A stretch of DNA of 64,000 nucleotides, taken from assembly GCA_003056425.1 (NCBI GenBank), contig PYVY01000010.1, positions 62,001 to 126,000 of the forward strand, in the 5' to 3' direction. Origin of the DNA: Alteromonas indica (GTDB taxonomy: Bacteria > Pseudomonadota > Gammaproteobacteria > Enterobacterales > Alteromonadaceae). The notes beneath the pieces are model-generated. The model was not told where the DNA came from. It worked only from the letters and a program-made list of their open reading frames with translations, and searched no databases. The position numbers were made by a program, and so were the translations under genes. Positions 1 through 8,153 of this stretch are shown here, in pieces (position 1 is the stretch's first letter; each line of letters opens with the position of its first letter).

Positions 1-196
1 CATCCTGCGCGGTGATCAGGCTCCCTGAGGTAAACGATGCATCTGCGATAGCATTTTTGATAGCCATACGGCGCACCTCATCTAAGGGCGCATTGTGGAC
101 GGCTAAAGAGGCCTGTCCCTGAATCCATTGCGCGCTTGCGATGGCGCTTACACCGAACATTAACCAACCTATCAAGCCCCGCCGCAGATTCTTCAT
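1..196 (-). CDS. flgT: Flagellar assembly protein FlgT, N-terminal part (runs off the window)
   Basis: The reverse strand opens with ATG at 196 and stays open to the window edge, giving 65 codons. The protein starts with a basic, hydrophobic signal peptide ending near Ala-Ser-Ala, then a segment of the type 'LDEVRRMAIKNAIADA', which is the N-terminal pattern of FlgT. In Vibrio, FlgT builds the H-ring around the polar flagellar motor, in the periplasm. The start lies 6 bases beyond the stop of the flgH-like gene, so the two are probably cotranscribed. Identification rests on a short N-terminus plus the flagellar neighbour, so it is likely but not certain. Confidence 0.7.
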   Translation of the reverse strand, partial: MKNLRRGLIGWLMFGVSAIASAQWIQGQASLAVHNAPLDEVRRMAIKNAIADASFTSGSLITAQD

Positions 197-202
197 TTGC
201 CA

Positions 203-952
203 TTAACCGAAGAATGAAAAAAGTTTACTTAATAAGGTGCGCTGCTGGTTATCTTGAAGCGTGCCTTTACCGGAATACTCAATAAGCGCATTGCCTACTT
301 TTTGAGAGCTTACTGTGTTGTTGAGATCGATATCCTGGGTTCGGATTTCACCGGAAAAACGAATATATTCTTTACCCTGGTTCATCGTTATCCACTTCTC
401 TCCGGCTACCACCAGATTGCGGTTTGGAAGTACCTCAACCACATATACCGTTATTTTTCCTTCCAGAGTGTTCGACTGACTGGTGTTAGCCGAGCTACTA
501 AATTCGCCCTCTTGCCCATGGTCGATATTAAGATCGTCATCGGCAATATGAATGGGCCCAGCATTTACCGTTAATGGCTTTATCTGAAAACTGCTCGCTT
601 TGTCTTCATTGTAGTCTACCGATTTTTTCGAGGAGGTTTGTTCATCTAGTTCAATTAACACCATGTCGCCCACGGTGTGATTGTGATGCACTACATACAA
701 ACTGCCAGCATGCTGGGGGTTAAATAGCGAACCGGTCGGCACGCTTACTATCTCCACCGGCTGTGTTCGAGGTGGACGAAAGGCCGGGTCGCCATGCTCA
801 GCGGTAGATGAATGGGCGGCTATTTCACGCTGAGTCACATCCGGATTAGTCGGGCTGGAAGCAACAACAGCTTCTTCCTGAGAGGGGGTCTGGCTACAAG
901 CCGCTAATTGTAAAGAAAGGAAAACAAGCAAAAAGTGGCATTCTATTTTCAT
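203..952 (-). CDS. flgH: FlgH-like flagellar L-ring lipoprotein
   Basis: The product (249 aa) begins with a lipoprotein signal peptide with lipobox Leu-Ala-Ala-Cys (Cys19). The middle carries the FlgH pattern 'GSLYVV...VGDMVLIELDEQTSSKKS', and the end carries 'VEVLPNRNLVVAGEKWI' followed by 'RFSGEIRTQDI', typical of the outer-membrane ring subunit around the flagellar rod. The first 60 residues are unusually Ser/Pro/Glu rich and the C-terminus ends in Lys-Leu-Phe-Ser-Phe-Phe-Gly, so it is a divergent member. It could be a second-system or accessory paralogue rather than the main L-ring protein, because the usual flgG/flgI neighbours are not in view on the upstream side. It is followed 6 bases on by flgT. 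Confidence 0.75.
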   Translation of the reverse strand: MKIECHFLLVFLSLQLAACSQTPSQEEAVVASSPTNPDVTQREIAAHSSTAEHGDPAFRPPRTQPVEIVSVPTGSLFNPQHAGSLYVVHHNHTVGDMVLIELDEQTSSKKSVDYNEDKASSFQIKPLTVNAGPIHIADDDLNIDHGQEGEFSSSANTSQSNTLEGKITVYVVEVLPNRNLVVAGEKWITMNQGKEYIRFSGEIRTQDIDLNNTVSSQKVGNALIEYSGKGTLQDNQQRTLLSKLFSFFG

Positions 953-1090
953 AGCAAACTCTGTCAGATGTGCTTATTGAAGCACCGTTTTGTGGGTTGT
1001 TCATGGAGTAGTGGCCTAAGTCCTTTTAAGCTGAATTGCGAAATTATAGTAACCGAGATTTTTGCCAAATTATTGTTATCTAACAGTGCT

Positions 1091-1107
1091 TTGTAAAAAC
1101 TTTACAA
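1091..1107. promoter_or_regulatory. Inverted repeat, possible operator
   Basis: A perfect 7-base inverted repeat, TTGTAAA and TTTACAA separated by AAC, lies in the divergent gap between the flgH-like gene and the next rightward gene, 33 bases before the start at 1140. Size and position fit a regulator-binding site. No specific regulator is recognised. Confidence 0.35.
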
Positions 1108-1139
1108 TCTTGACATATGCCCAATGGGTAGGGTTTTCT

Positions 1140-2054
1140 ATGCTTAATTTTGACCTTTTCGGCCCCCAGGCCATGGCGCCCACTACCGCGCCCGATCTAT
1201 CCGTATCTTCTTCATCAGCCACGTCGGTAGCTGATGAAGCAGGATTTGCTCAGTGGTTTAATTTACTCAGTAATGGGGCACCACCGAGCGCCAGCGACAG
1301 CAGTGATGTCGATAAGCCAGAGGCGCAGACAGCGGGCGAGGGGGCATTAAATGCGCTACAGCAACAATTCATGGACACCATGGGCCTGGGCTCCCTCGGC
1401 GAAGATCTGCCCTCTATGGGGGAAGTCGATGCGGGCATTAGCAATCTGCAAAACCGTTTTTTGGCGATACTGCAGCATGACCTTATGCAATCTGCCGCCA
1501 GTGCGGCCGTCCAACCGGTGAAGATGGCTGTTCCGGCTAGCGAACCTAACGCCTCCCTTTCCTCAGCGCCCACTACCAGTAGCGGGTTTAATAAAGAAAA
1601 CGAAGGGACAAATAACACTGTGGTTGATGCACAGTTGACGCCGGCTACTACCGGATGGCACGCCGTGCTGGATTATGCGTTTGGCCAAAATGGTCCCGAT
1701 ATTAACGACGGGTTCGATGCGCTCAATTTGATAAATCACATACCGGTGGTGGCAGATATTTATCAGCAATCTTCGGCTACGCAGGTCAGCGTTGTGTCAG
1801 ATTTAGCCGGCAGTTTTTTATATGGCGGGCCCACCGGGCTTGCCTATAGCGCCCTGGATTTAACGGTTGAAGGCATAACGGGACGTTCTATCACCCAAAA
1901 TATGTGGCAGCTGGGATACGATCTTCTGTTTAGCGGCAATGCACCGGCGAGCGATGAAGTAAATTCTGCGCTCAGTGGGGCAATAAGTAAGTCTGAGAAG
2001 AGCATTAGCAGCCGCGCTTATGCCTTCGCGCGGCGTCAATTTGCCGCTGATTAG
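1140..2054 (+). CDS. Hypothetical protein, possibly flagellum-linked
   Basis: I do not recognise a named family. The ATG at 1140 is chosen because a purine-rich GGGTAGGG lies just upstream; an in-frame ATG at 1062 would sit before the inverted repeat and lacks such a site. The product (304 aa) has no signal peptide. The first half is low-complexity Ser/Ala/Pro. The second half (about residues 180-300) is an ordered segment 'LINHIPVVADIYQQSS' followed by 'LAGSFLYGGPTGLAYSALDL', with Gly/Ala-rich helices that might insert in a membrane. It is divergent from flgH/flgT. The disordered-then-helical layout resembles secreted or hook-associated flagellar proteins, but that is only context. Confidence 0.6.
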   Translation: MLNFDLFGPQAMAPTTAPDLSVSSSSATSVADEAGFAQWFNLLSNGAPPSASDSSDVDKPEAQTAGEGALNALQQQFMDTMGLGSLGEDLPSMGEVDAGISNLQNRFLAILQHDLMQSAASAAVQPVKMAVPASEPNASLSSAPTTSSGFNKENEGTNNTVVDAQLTPATTGWHAVLDYAFGQNGPDINDGFDALNLINHIPVVADIYQQSSATQVSVVSDLAGSFLYGGPTGLAYSALDLTVEGITGRSITQNMWQLGYDLLFSGNAPASDEVNSALSGAISKSEKSISSRAYAFARRQFAAD

Positions 2055-2229
2055 CGGCCTTGGCGGAATAATGTTGCCGGCGGCGGGGACCCGTGCACTA
2101 TCTTAACGTGCAGGGCTGGACTAGAAATTGGCAGGTTTTAGACAATGCGCCGGCAGCGTAAATAGCATAATATTCCCGGGTTGGGCACCGCAGATGCCTA
2201 CAGCTTTAAAGGTTGCGCTAAGGAAATAA

Positions 2230-4932
2230 ATGATGGTGTTTCAAGAGTCGGTCTGCCATCCGACATTATTTGGGCGGCTATTGGGCCTCAAATCAGTTCG
2301 TTTGTATCATGACACTATCGTGATTGGGCAAGGCCGTAATGCTGTTACGCTGACTGCCGATGAATTATCTGCATTGCCGGAATACAAAGAAGGTTGGTTT
2401 AGCGCTCGATGGCATATATACAGTCATGCACGCGAACTAACGGTTCGGTTGTTACCCAAAAAAATGCTCGCCAGCTTACATCAGCAAGTAGTAAAAACGC
2501 TTATCGAGGCCGCGCCACAACGGATAAAACAAACCCATTTACAGTTTATTACCCAAGCCGGCAGTAGCTATTTACGCGACAGCCACATAGCGCCACTATC
2601 TGCCCGGATAGCCCAAATGGTTGCATTATATAGTGAGACATGGCCGGCCGATAAACCCTTAGATGCTGCCTCAATACAAACGCTGCACAAGTTGCAGCAA
2701 GTGAACCCGCTGGGCCACTATGCTGAGGCCCTGAGAGCGCGCTATGAAACACTGCAGCTAGAAGCCCAACGCCATTTTTTAGATAATGTAGAAGCGAACC
2801 CACTGACCCTGGCGCAGCGCCAGGCCGTGATACGCAATAACGACCACAATTTAGTACTGGCTGCGGCCGGGACCGGTAAAACATCGGTAATGGTCGGCAA
2901 GGCGCTGAGCTTATTGGCAACCGGACAGGCCCACCCGTCGCAAATTTTAATTTTGGCCTACAATAGTGCTGCGGCAGCTGAATTAAAAGCGCGCATCCAG
3001 CAACGTGCCACCGATACTGGCGTGCCCTGCGAGGGGCGCCCAGCAGTAATGACATTTCACGCTTTAGGGCGTCATATTCTACACCAAAGTGGTATTACCC
3101 CCGCGCTATCGGTCTTTACCCAGAACAAACAAGCGTTGGAAGAATGGGCAACAGAATGGCTAAAACAGGACATCGCTCATAGCGACCAACAACTGCATAC
3201 CTTCATGCAGATGTTGTATCAACCGGTAGACCCTTTTCGGTTCGATAGTCCGGCGCACTATGAAGCTTACCTGCGCGATACAGAATACCGTTCCCTACAG
3301 GGCGAGCGGGTTAAGGGCTATCAGGCGCTACTGATTGCCAACTGGCTTTATATGCAGGGTATAGACTATACCTACGCTCCCGGTCCGCCAGCAAATAGCG
3401 CGATTGCCCCCGTCGACTTTCAGATTACCGGTACCCAGGTGTACCTGGTCCATCATACGCTGGACCGACACCAGCAGCCGCAACCGGGGGTAAAGAAAGC
3501 AGCGTACCTCAGGTTGCTAAGTGAAACCCGCAAATGGTATCGGGCGGAGCAGGCGACCCTCATCGAAACCTTCCATTACCAGTGGAGTGAAGGACAATTA
3601 ACCAGCGTCTTGAAAACCCAGCTCAGCAAAGCCGGAATAAGGCTACAGGCCCGCGATAAGGCCGACATTATTGCCCGGCTTGAAGAGCAAAACGCACTGG
3701 AGTTGGCGGCTCAGCGCTTTTTAAGTTGTCTGCAGGCCATTCGGATGGAGCAGCTGGATGAAACAGCTATTGCTACGCGGTTACAGCAACATGGGGTTAT
3801 TAACGCTGAGCTATATGCCCAGGTATTAGCGCATTTTCATCGAGCCTATCAAAATGAACTTAGCGTCCAGCAAGCCATTGACTTTGATGACATGATAAGT
3901 CGGGCCACAACGTGTGTGGAAAATGCCCAGTGGAAGCCCGGTTATCGGCATATTTTGGTTGATGAGTTCCAGGATATTTCAACCTCCCGAATGGCGCTAC
4001 TGAAAAGTTTACTGGAACAGGGACCGGCCCCGGTCTTGACCGCGGTGGGGGACGACTGGCAGGCAATTTATCGTTTTTCCGGCGGTAAGCTTGCCCTGAC
4101 TACCGAATTCGAGCGCTACGTCGGCAGCCATACTGTAACCCGGTTGGAAAAAACATTTCGCTATAACAGCAGTATAGCGCATACGGCCGGGCAGTTTGTT
4201 ATGGCAAATCCATACCAATATAAAAAACGCGTAGACGCGCATGAGCAGGTAGATGAAGCGCAAATATACTTACTGGATGATTTGGTCTATGGCCAGCAGG
4301 ATGCCACCCAGCGGGCTAAACATATTGTGGCTGCTATACGCAAAAAGTCGCCCGGCGATTCTATAGCAATTATGGCGCGTTATCGTTTTTTACTGGAAGA
4401 TGCACGCACCACTTTACAGCCATTGAGTCAGGACAATTTGTTCTACTGGACCTTTCACGGCGCTAAAGGACTGGAAGCTGACCACTGTATATTGCTGGGC
4501 TTTAACCACGGCAAGCTCGGTTTCCCCAGCCAGAACAAAGCCGATATCTTGTTAGAGGCACTGCTACCTGCGCAGGATGAATTTGCCTATGCTGAAGAGC
4601 GTCGGCTTTTTTATGTTGCGCTAACCCGGGCGCGGCACAAATGCTACATTATTGCTGATCCGCTGGCGCCGTCTGCATTTATTACTGAGCTTACCGAACC
4701 GTCTTATCAGGTCAATATCGCCAGTGACACCTTCACCGAGGCTTTTCGCGCCGTGTATAAGTGCCCGTCCTGCGACAGTGGTTATTACAAAAAGCGCAAA
4801 GGTCAGTATGGCGAATATTATCAGTGTAGTGCTCAGCCTGGGTGCAGTAGTAAGCCCCGAATGTGCAAGACTTGCAGTGCGCCTGCCATTAATACCGGTA
4901 ACGGCTGGCTCTGCCGCAATCCAGCATGCTGA
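2230..4932 (+). CDS. UvrD/HelD-type superfamily 1 helicase with inserted nuclease-like segment and C-terminal zinc ribbons
   Basis: A 900-residue protein with the SF1 motifs in order: Walker A 'AAAGTGKTS' (about 211-219), 'MTFHALGRHI', Walker B 'ILVDEFQDIS', 'AVGDDWQAIYRFSG', 'TFHGAKGLEADHCILLG' and 'RRLFYVALTRARHK'. These match E. coli DNA helicase IV (HelD) closely. Two features differ. Residues about 345-455 form an insert resembling the PD-(D/E)XK-type segment found in some HelD relatives. The last 65 residues contain two four-cysteine zinc ribbons (CPSC...C...C and CKTC...C...C). Expected role: 3'-5' DNA unwinding in repair or recombination. AAGGA precedes ATG 2230; the second ATG, at 2233, is better spaced and may be the true start. 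It stands alone between unrelated genes. Confidence 0.85.
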   Translation: MMVFQESVCHPTLFGRLLGLKSVRLYHDTIVIGQGRNAVTLTADELSALPEYKEGWFSARWHIYSHARELTVRLLPKKMLASLHQQVVKTLIEAAPQRIKQTHLQFITQAGSSYLRDSHIAPLSARIAQMVALYSETWPADKPLDAASIQTLHKLQQVNPLGHYAEALRARYETLQLEAQRHFLDNVEANPLTLAQRQAVIRNNDHNLVLAAAGTGKTSVMVGKALSLLATGQAHPSQILILAYNSAAAAELKARIQQRATDTGVPCEGRPAVMTFHALGRHILHQSGITPALSVFTQNKQALEEWATEWLKQDIAHSDQQLHTFMQMLYQPVDPFRFDSPAHYEAYLRDTEYRSLQGERVKGYQALLIANWLYMQGIDYTYAPGPPANSAIAPVDFQITGTQVYLVHHTLDRHQQPQPGVKKAAYLRLLSETRKWYRAEQATLIETFHYQWSEGQLTSVLKTQLSKAGIRLQARDKADIIARLEEQNALELAAQRFLSCLQAIRMEQLDETAIATRLQQHGVINAELYAQVLAHFHRAYQNELSVQQAIDFDDMISRATTCVENAQWKPGYRHILVDEFQDISTSRMALLKSLLEQGPAPVLTAVGDDWQAIYRFSGGKLALTTEFERYVGSHTVTRLEKTFRYNSSIAHTAGQFVMANPYQYKKRVDAHEQVDEAQIYLLDDLVYGQQDATQRAKHIVAAIRKKSPGDSIAIMARYRFLLEDARTTLQPLSQDNLFYWTFHGAKGLEADHCILLGFNHGKLGFPSQNKADILLEALLPAQDEFAYAEERRLFYVALTRARHKCYIIADPLAPSAFITELTEPSYQVNIASDTFTEAFRAVYKCPSCDSGYYKKRKGQYGEYYQCSAQPGCSSKPRMCKTCSAPAINTGNGWLCRNPAC

Positions 4933-5021
4933 TTGAGCCAGGTAGTTTGATTTAAAAAAACCGGTATTTAATAAACGTCAGCGCTAAACAGGCTTGTGCC
5001 AGCGGCCGGTAAGGGCAATAA

Positions 5022-5705
5022 CTAGAAAGACGGCCGTTCACCACATGCCCCTTGTTGGGTACTGCTAAACCAAGGTTGCCCGGGGCGATGAAGGTCGTTG
5101 GTAAGTGCGGCGCGATGATTCACCGTTATAACGGCCGGCTGGCGCGGTTTGTTGTTCTCGTCGAGTAAAAAATACTCCGACACATACTGCTTTAAAAATA
5201 ACCGATTCTGATAACCTTCGTCGAATAATCTCACCCGGGTTACGGCCTTAAATCGCGCGCTATCAGCGTCAATTTTCAACAACTGTTTAAAAAAGTGCCC
5301 TCGCGCGCTCTGCGCCTGCGAAAACAAGTTCAGCGTGCGCGCCAGTTGAGTATAGCTAAGGGTTTCTTTTTGCAGTAAAAAGTCGTGATAACTGTGTGCC
5401 GGGTTCGCGGCCTGGCCCACTGTGTAGACCTGTTCATTTTCCCACGCACTTAGTAACTGCTGGCCTTGCTCAGTGTAGTCAGTCAGGGCGGCGGTATTCA
5501 TGGTTACTGCATAATCGCTGATGCCGGCTGGCGTTACTTCGAACAGCATGACATCGGGCGTCAGCTTTGTGTGTTGTTCATCACTCAAACCTACCGCTTT
5601 ACATTGCTCAGAGATAACGTAGTAGTAGCTGCCAGCCTGCATAGCAAAGCTGGCATTGGAGAAGAGTGATAACGCCACCGCAATAAACCTGAGTTGAAAA
5701 TTCAT
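5022..5705 (-). CDS. Hypothetical secreted protein
   Basis: Not recognised. The ATG at 5705 is preferred because it opens directly into a signal peptide ('MNFQLRFIAVALSLFSNASFA') with Ala-x-Ala cleavage about residue 21; an upstream in-frame ATG at 5801 would place the signal peptide internally. The mature part is about 205 aa, with cysteines near its start and end that could pair in the periplasm, and no further membrane segment. It lies 150 bases downstream of the sensor kinase on the same strand, so it could be cotranscribed with the two-component system, but no functional motif supports a role. Confidence 0.65.
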   Translation of the reverse strand: MNFQLRFIAVALSLFSNASFAMQAGSYYYVISEQCKAVGLSDEQHTKLTPDVMLFEVTPAGISDYAVTMNTAALTDYTEQGQQLLSAWENEQVYTVGQAANPAHSYHDFLLQKETLSYTQLARTLNLFSQAQSARGHFFKQLLKIDADSARFKAVTRVRLFDEGYQNRLFLKQYVSEYFLLDENNKPRQPAVITVNHRAALTNDLHRPGQPWFSSTQQGACGERPSF

Positions 5706-5856
5706 AGTAACTAAGCGAGCCCGCTGGTTGTGAAAAAAATACCACACATGGCTGTGCACGTACGGCGTTTTGAATATAGGTGATATTTCCAATACTCGCA
5801 TGATAATCGACCCGGAGCAGTGATGCTACTCATACCCAGGTTAACGCTGGGATTAA

Positions 5857-7293
5857 CTAGGTGGTTAGTTTGAGGGGCTTGTGCGGGAGACTAAGACTGA
5901 AGACGATCCATCCATCTTGCAGCGCTACATCTAGCTGTGCATAAATAGCGTCAGCCAAAACGTTCACTATAGACAAGCCTAAACCAAAATTTCCAGCAGA
6001 AGTACGGGACTTGTCTTTTTGCCATAAAGGGTCAAACATTTGCGAGAGATCGGCAGGCGCGAGCTCACAGGAGGTAAGATTACTAAATTCAATGGTAACA
6101 GCATCTGTATCAATGCTGAGGCTTATGGTCACAGTAGAGTCTGGAGGGCTGTATTGTATTGCATTTGCCACCAGGTTATTGCAAATTGACTCTATAGCGA
6201 AAATATTGCTATGGATGGTCGGTAAACCTGCTGCTTTATTGAAGTCTAAGACAATACGGTCGGAATGCTGGGCATTGACAATAGTGTTGAGGGTGGTAGC
6301 TATTGCAACTTCTTCATTACAGTCCAGTTTCTGGTAACTGTATTTATGTGTAATCATCAAACTGGAGATAATGCTTTTCATGCGAACGCCAATTTTCAAG
6401 GTATCAGCCTTAAAGGATGATTCAACCAGTTTTTCGCCAGGAAACTTTATTGCCACCTCGGCCATATTGATTAACTCCGTAACCGGCGTTTTAAGTTCAT
6501 GCGCTATGTCACTGGTAAGCCTTTTTTCGCGTAAATAAAGCGAGTAATTTTGCTCTATAAAATGGTTCAGGCTATCAATAATAGGGTTTAACTCATTAAC
6601 CGGCTCACGCAGTGCCACTAGTCGTTTTTCACCTGAAAAGCGTACCGTTCTGATTTCATTGTTTAAGGCGTCGAGCGGGGCAAGCGCATAAGACACTGTG
6701 TTTTTAACGGTAAAGCGTACCATCAGGGGCACAATGATCAGAGCCAGAATAAACGAGACATCAATAAACCATAAATAGTAATTAAGCTTATCGATAGAAG
6801 TCGCGTAGGCAAGAACGATATTTGTACGGTATTTGGGCAACGCTCGTTGAGCAACATTGCCTGATAGTTCAGTTTCAAGGTGGGGGGCAAACCTGGCATA
6901 GGCCACGCGCCCGACCCGCCCATCAGGTAATAAAATATCCTCCAATATCACGGCACCATCATCTGGTACTTTATAGGGCAGTGTGGTTACGGTATAAAGG
7001 TTAAGGGTAGGGGATTTTTCGAAAACCTTACCGTCTCGCCATAGTTGAAAATATTCGGGTTCTGCTGTCCCTTCAAACTCAGGTAAATATTCACCCGAGA
7101 ATTCAAAATTCGCCGCACTTTTCTGCTCATTGACCAGTGTTTCTAGTAAGCCAATTTTATCGCGCATGGCGCGATTAAATTCGTTTTGGACCCAGGTATC
7201 TACGGCAATATCTGCGGCCAACAGCACAGACACTACCAACAATGAAATAGCTACCGACAGGCGGCGAGTTAGTGTTTTTCTAATTGACTTCAT
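5857..7293 (-). CDS. Sensor histidine kinase of a PmrB/QseC-like two-component system
   Basis: 478 aa. Membrane segments at about 13-29 and 173-193 flank a periplasmic sensor loop of some 145 residues. A HAMP-like linker follows, then the phosphoacceptor H-box 'SDIAHELKTPVTEL' (His265), the N-box 'NLVANAIQYSPP' and the G-box 'GNFGLGLSIV'. The periplasmic loop contains acidic patches (for example 'GEYLPEFEGTAEPEYFQ'), which in PmrB/PhoQ-type sensors can bind metal or cationic peptide; that is inference. Its ATG overlaps the end of the regulator gene by 4 bases, showing translational coupling. The divergent envelope-modification operon is the likely target. Confidence 0.9.
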   Translation of the reverse strand: MKSIRKTLTRRLSVAISLLVVSVLLAADIAVDTWVQNEFNRAMRDKIGLLETLVNEQKSAANFEFSGEYLPEFEGTAEPEYFQLWRDGKVFEKSPTLNLYTVTTLPYKVPDDGAVILEDILLPDGRVGRVAYARFAPHLETELSGNVAQRALPKYRTNIVLAYATSIDKLNYYLWFIDVSFILALIIVPLMVRFTVKNTVSYALAPLDALNNEIRTVRFSGEKRLVALREPVNELNPIIDSLNHFIEQNYSLYLREKRLTSDIAHELKTPVTELINMAEVAIKFPGEKLVESSFKADTLKIGVRMKSIISSLMITHKYSYQKLDCNEEVAIATTLNTIVNAQHSDRIVLDFNKAAGLPTIHSNIFAIESICNNLVANAIQYSPPDSTVTISLSIDTDAVTIEFSNLTSCELAPADLSQMFDPLWQKDKSRTSAGNFGLGLSIVNVLADAIYAQLDVALQDGWIVFSLSLPHKPLKLTT

Positions 7294-7961
7294 ACGCTGA
7301 CAATATAGCCGAAACCACGTTTGTTTTTAATTGGCAATTCGCCGCCAAGCCGGCGAGCCTTTTTGCGAGCGGCAGACAAATGAGCTTCTATCGCATTTTT
7401 TGAGACGCTATCGTAACTGCCAGTAATATGCTCGCTAAGGCGCTGGGAAGTGACAACCTTTGGGCGATTAACAAATAAGCATTCTATAATTTTGTATTCA
7501 TTAGGCGTAAGGTCCACATCGGTTGTGCCAAAGCTAAGTGTTTTGGTTTGGAAGTTTAGCTTAAAATCAGCTACACAAATGGTGTCCTGAAAGTGCATTA
7601 AGGTATTCCTGCGCATCAGATTTATCAACCTGGCAGCCAATTCATCAAAGGAAAAAGGTTTAGCTAAATAGTCATCAGCCCCCGCTAAAATACCCTGAGC
7701 TTTATCTTCAGGCTCGCTGCGGGCAGACAGAATTAACACTCTGATGTCGATATTTCGTTTACGTAAGGCTTTAAGAATAGCCATACCATCGACTTCAGGA
7801 AGCATCAGGTCCAAAATCAAAATGTCATAGCTACCCAGTAGCGCCATACTAAGGCCTTCTGCGCCATTACCGGCAGAATCAACACTATAGCCAAGTTTTT
7901 CCAACCCAAGGCTAAGGCTTCTGCGCAACGACTCAGAATCTTCTATAAATAAAATTCGCAT
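7290..7961 (-). CDS. OmpR/PmrA-family response regulator
   Basis: 223 aa. The receiver domain has the acidic pocket Glu7/Asp8, phosphoacceptor Asp51 in 'LILDLMLPEVDG', the conserved Ser79 region and Lys101 in 'YLAKPF'. The C-terminal winged helix starts near residue 125 and shows 'LTPNEYKIIECLF' and the final 'IKNKRGFGYIVS' of the OmpR family. It is the first gene of a leftward pair with the kinase. A CTTAAG-containing half-site pair followed 8 bases later by GATACT lies 30-60 bases upstream, suggesting autoregulation. By binding-site type and neighbours it is closest to PmrA/QseB. Confidence 0.92.
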   Translation of the reverse strand: MRILFIEDSESLRRSLSLGLEKLGYSVDSAGNGAEGLSMALLGSYDILILDLMLPEVDGMAILKALRKRNIDIRVLILSARSEPEDKAQGILAGADDYLAKPFSFDELAARLINLMRRNTLMHFQDTICVADFKLNFQTKTLSFGTTDVDLTPNEYKIIECLFVNRPKVVTSQRLSEHITGSYDSVSKNAIEAHLSAARKKARRLGGELPIKNKRGFGYIVSV

Positions 7962-7990
7962 AACGTAATTTTGACGTAAATGATGCTAAC

Positions 7991-8021
7991 AGTATCGTGT
8001 ATTTCTTAAGAATTGCTGAAG
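7991..8021 (-). promoter_or_regulatory. Putative promoter of the regulator gene with PmrA/QseB-type box
   Basis: Read on the minus strand: half-site CTTCAG (8021-8016), 5 bases, half-site CTTAAG (8010-8005), 8 bases, then a -10-like GATACT (7996-7991). The predicted RNA start near 7984 leaves a 20-25 base leader to the regulator ATG at 7961. Tandem hexamers with 11-base repeat spacing are the known pattern of PmrA and QseB boxes. Assignment to this regulator is inference. Confidence 0.55.
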
Positions 8022-8059
8022 AATGTTGCTCGGCCAGATTTATTTTCTAAAACCTATAT

Positions 8060-8090
8060 CGTCAGTGAATCTTAAGTTTAGGTTGATACT
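8060..8090 (+). promoter_or_regulatory. Putative promoter of the glycosyltransferase operon with PmrA/QseB-type box
   Basis: Plus strand: weaker half-site CGTCAG (8060-8065), 5 bases, CTTAAG (8071-8076), 8 bases, GATACT (8085-8090). The geometry CTTAAG-N8-GATACT is identical to the divergent promoter at 7991-8021. It lies about 60 bases before the ATG at 8154, a sensible leader length. Confidence 0.5.
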
Positions 8091-8153
8091 GTGCCAGCGA
8101 GCAAATGTGGACGGCCTTCTCTTTCGTTCCCATGAGGTATTTTAGAGGATCAC

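Noticed and set aside
1250..1618. 122-codon open frame on the minus strand
   Set aside because: It lies fully inside the rightward gene 1140-2054, has no ribosome site and no family resemblance; a shadow frame.
2549..3055. 168-codon minus-strand frame inside the helicase gene
   Set aside because: Composition is Arg/Pro/Cys-rich as expected for an antisense reading of a real gene, and the helicase motifs on the plus strand are unambiguous.
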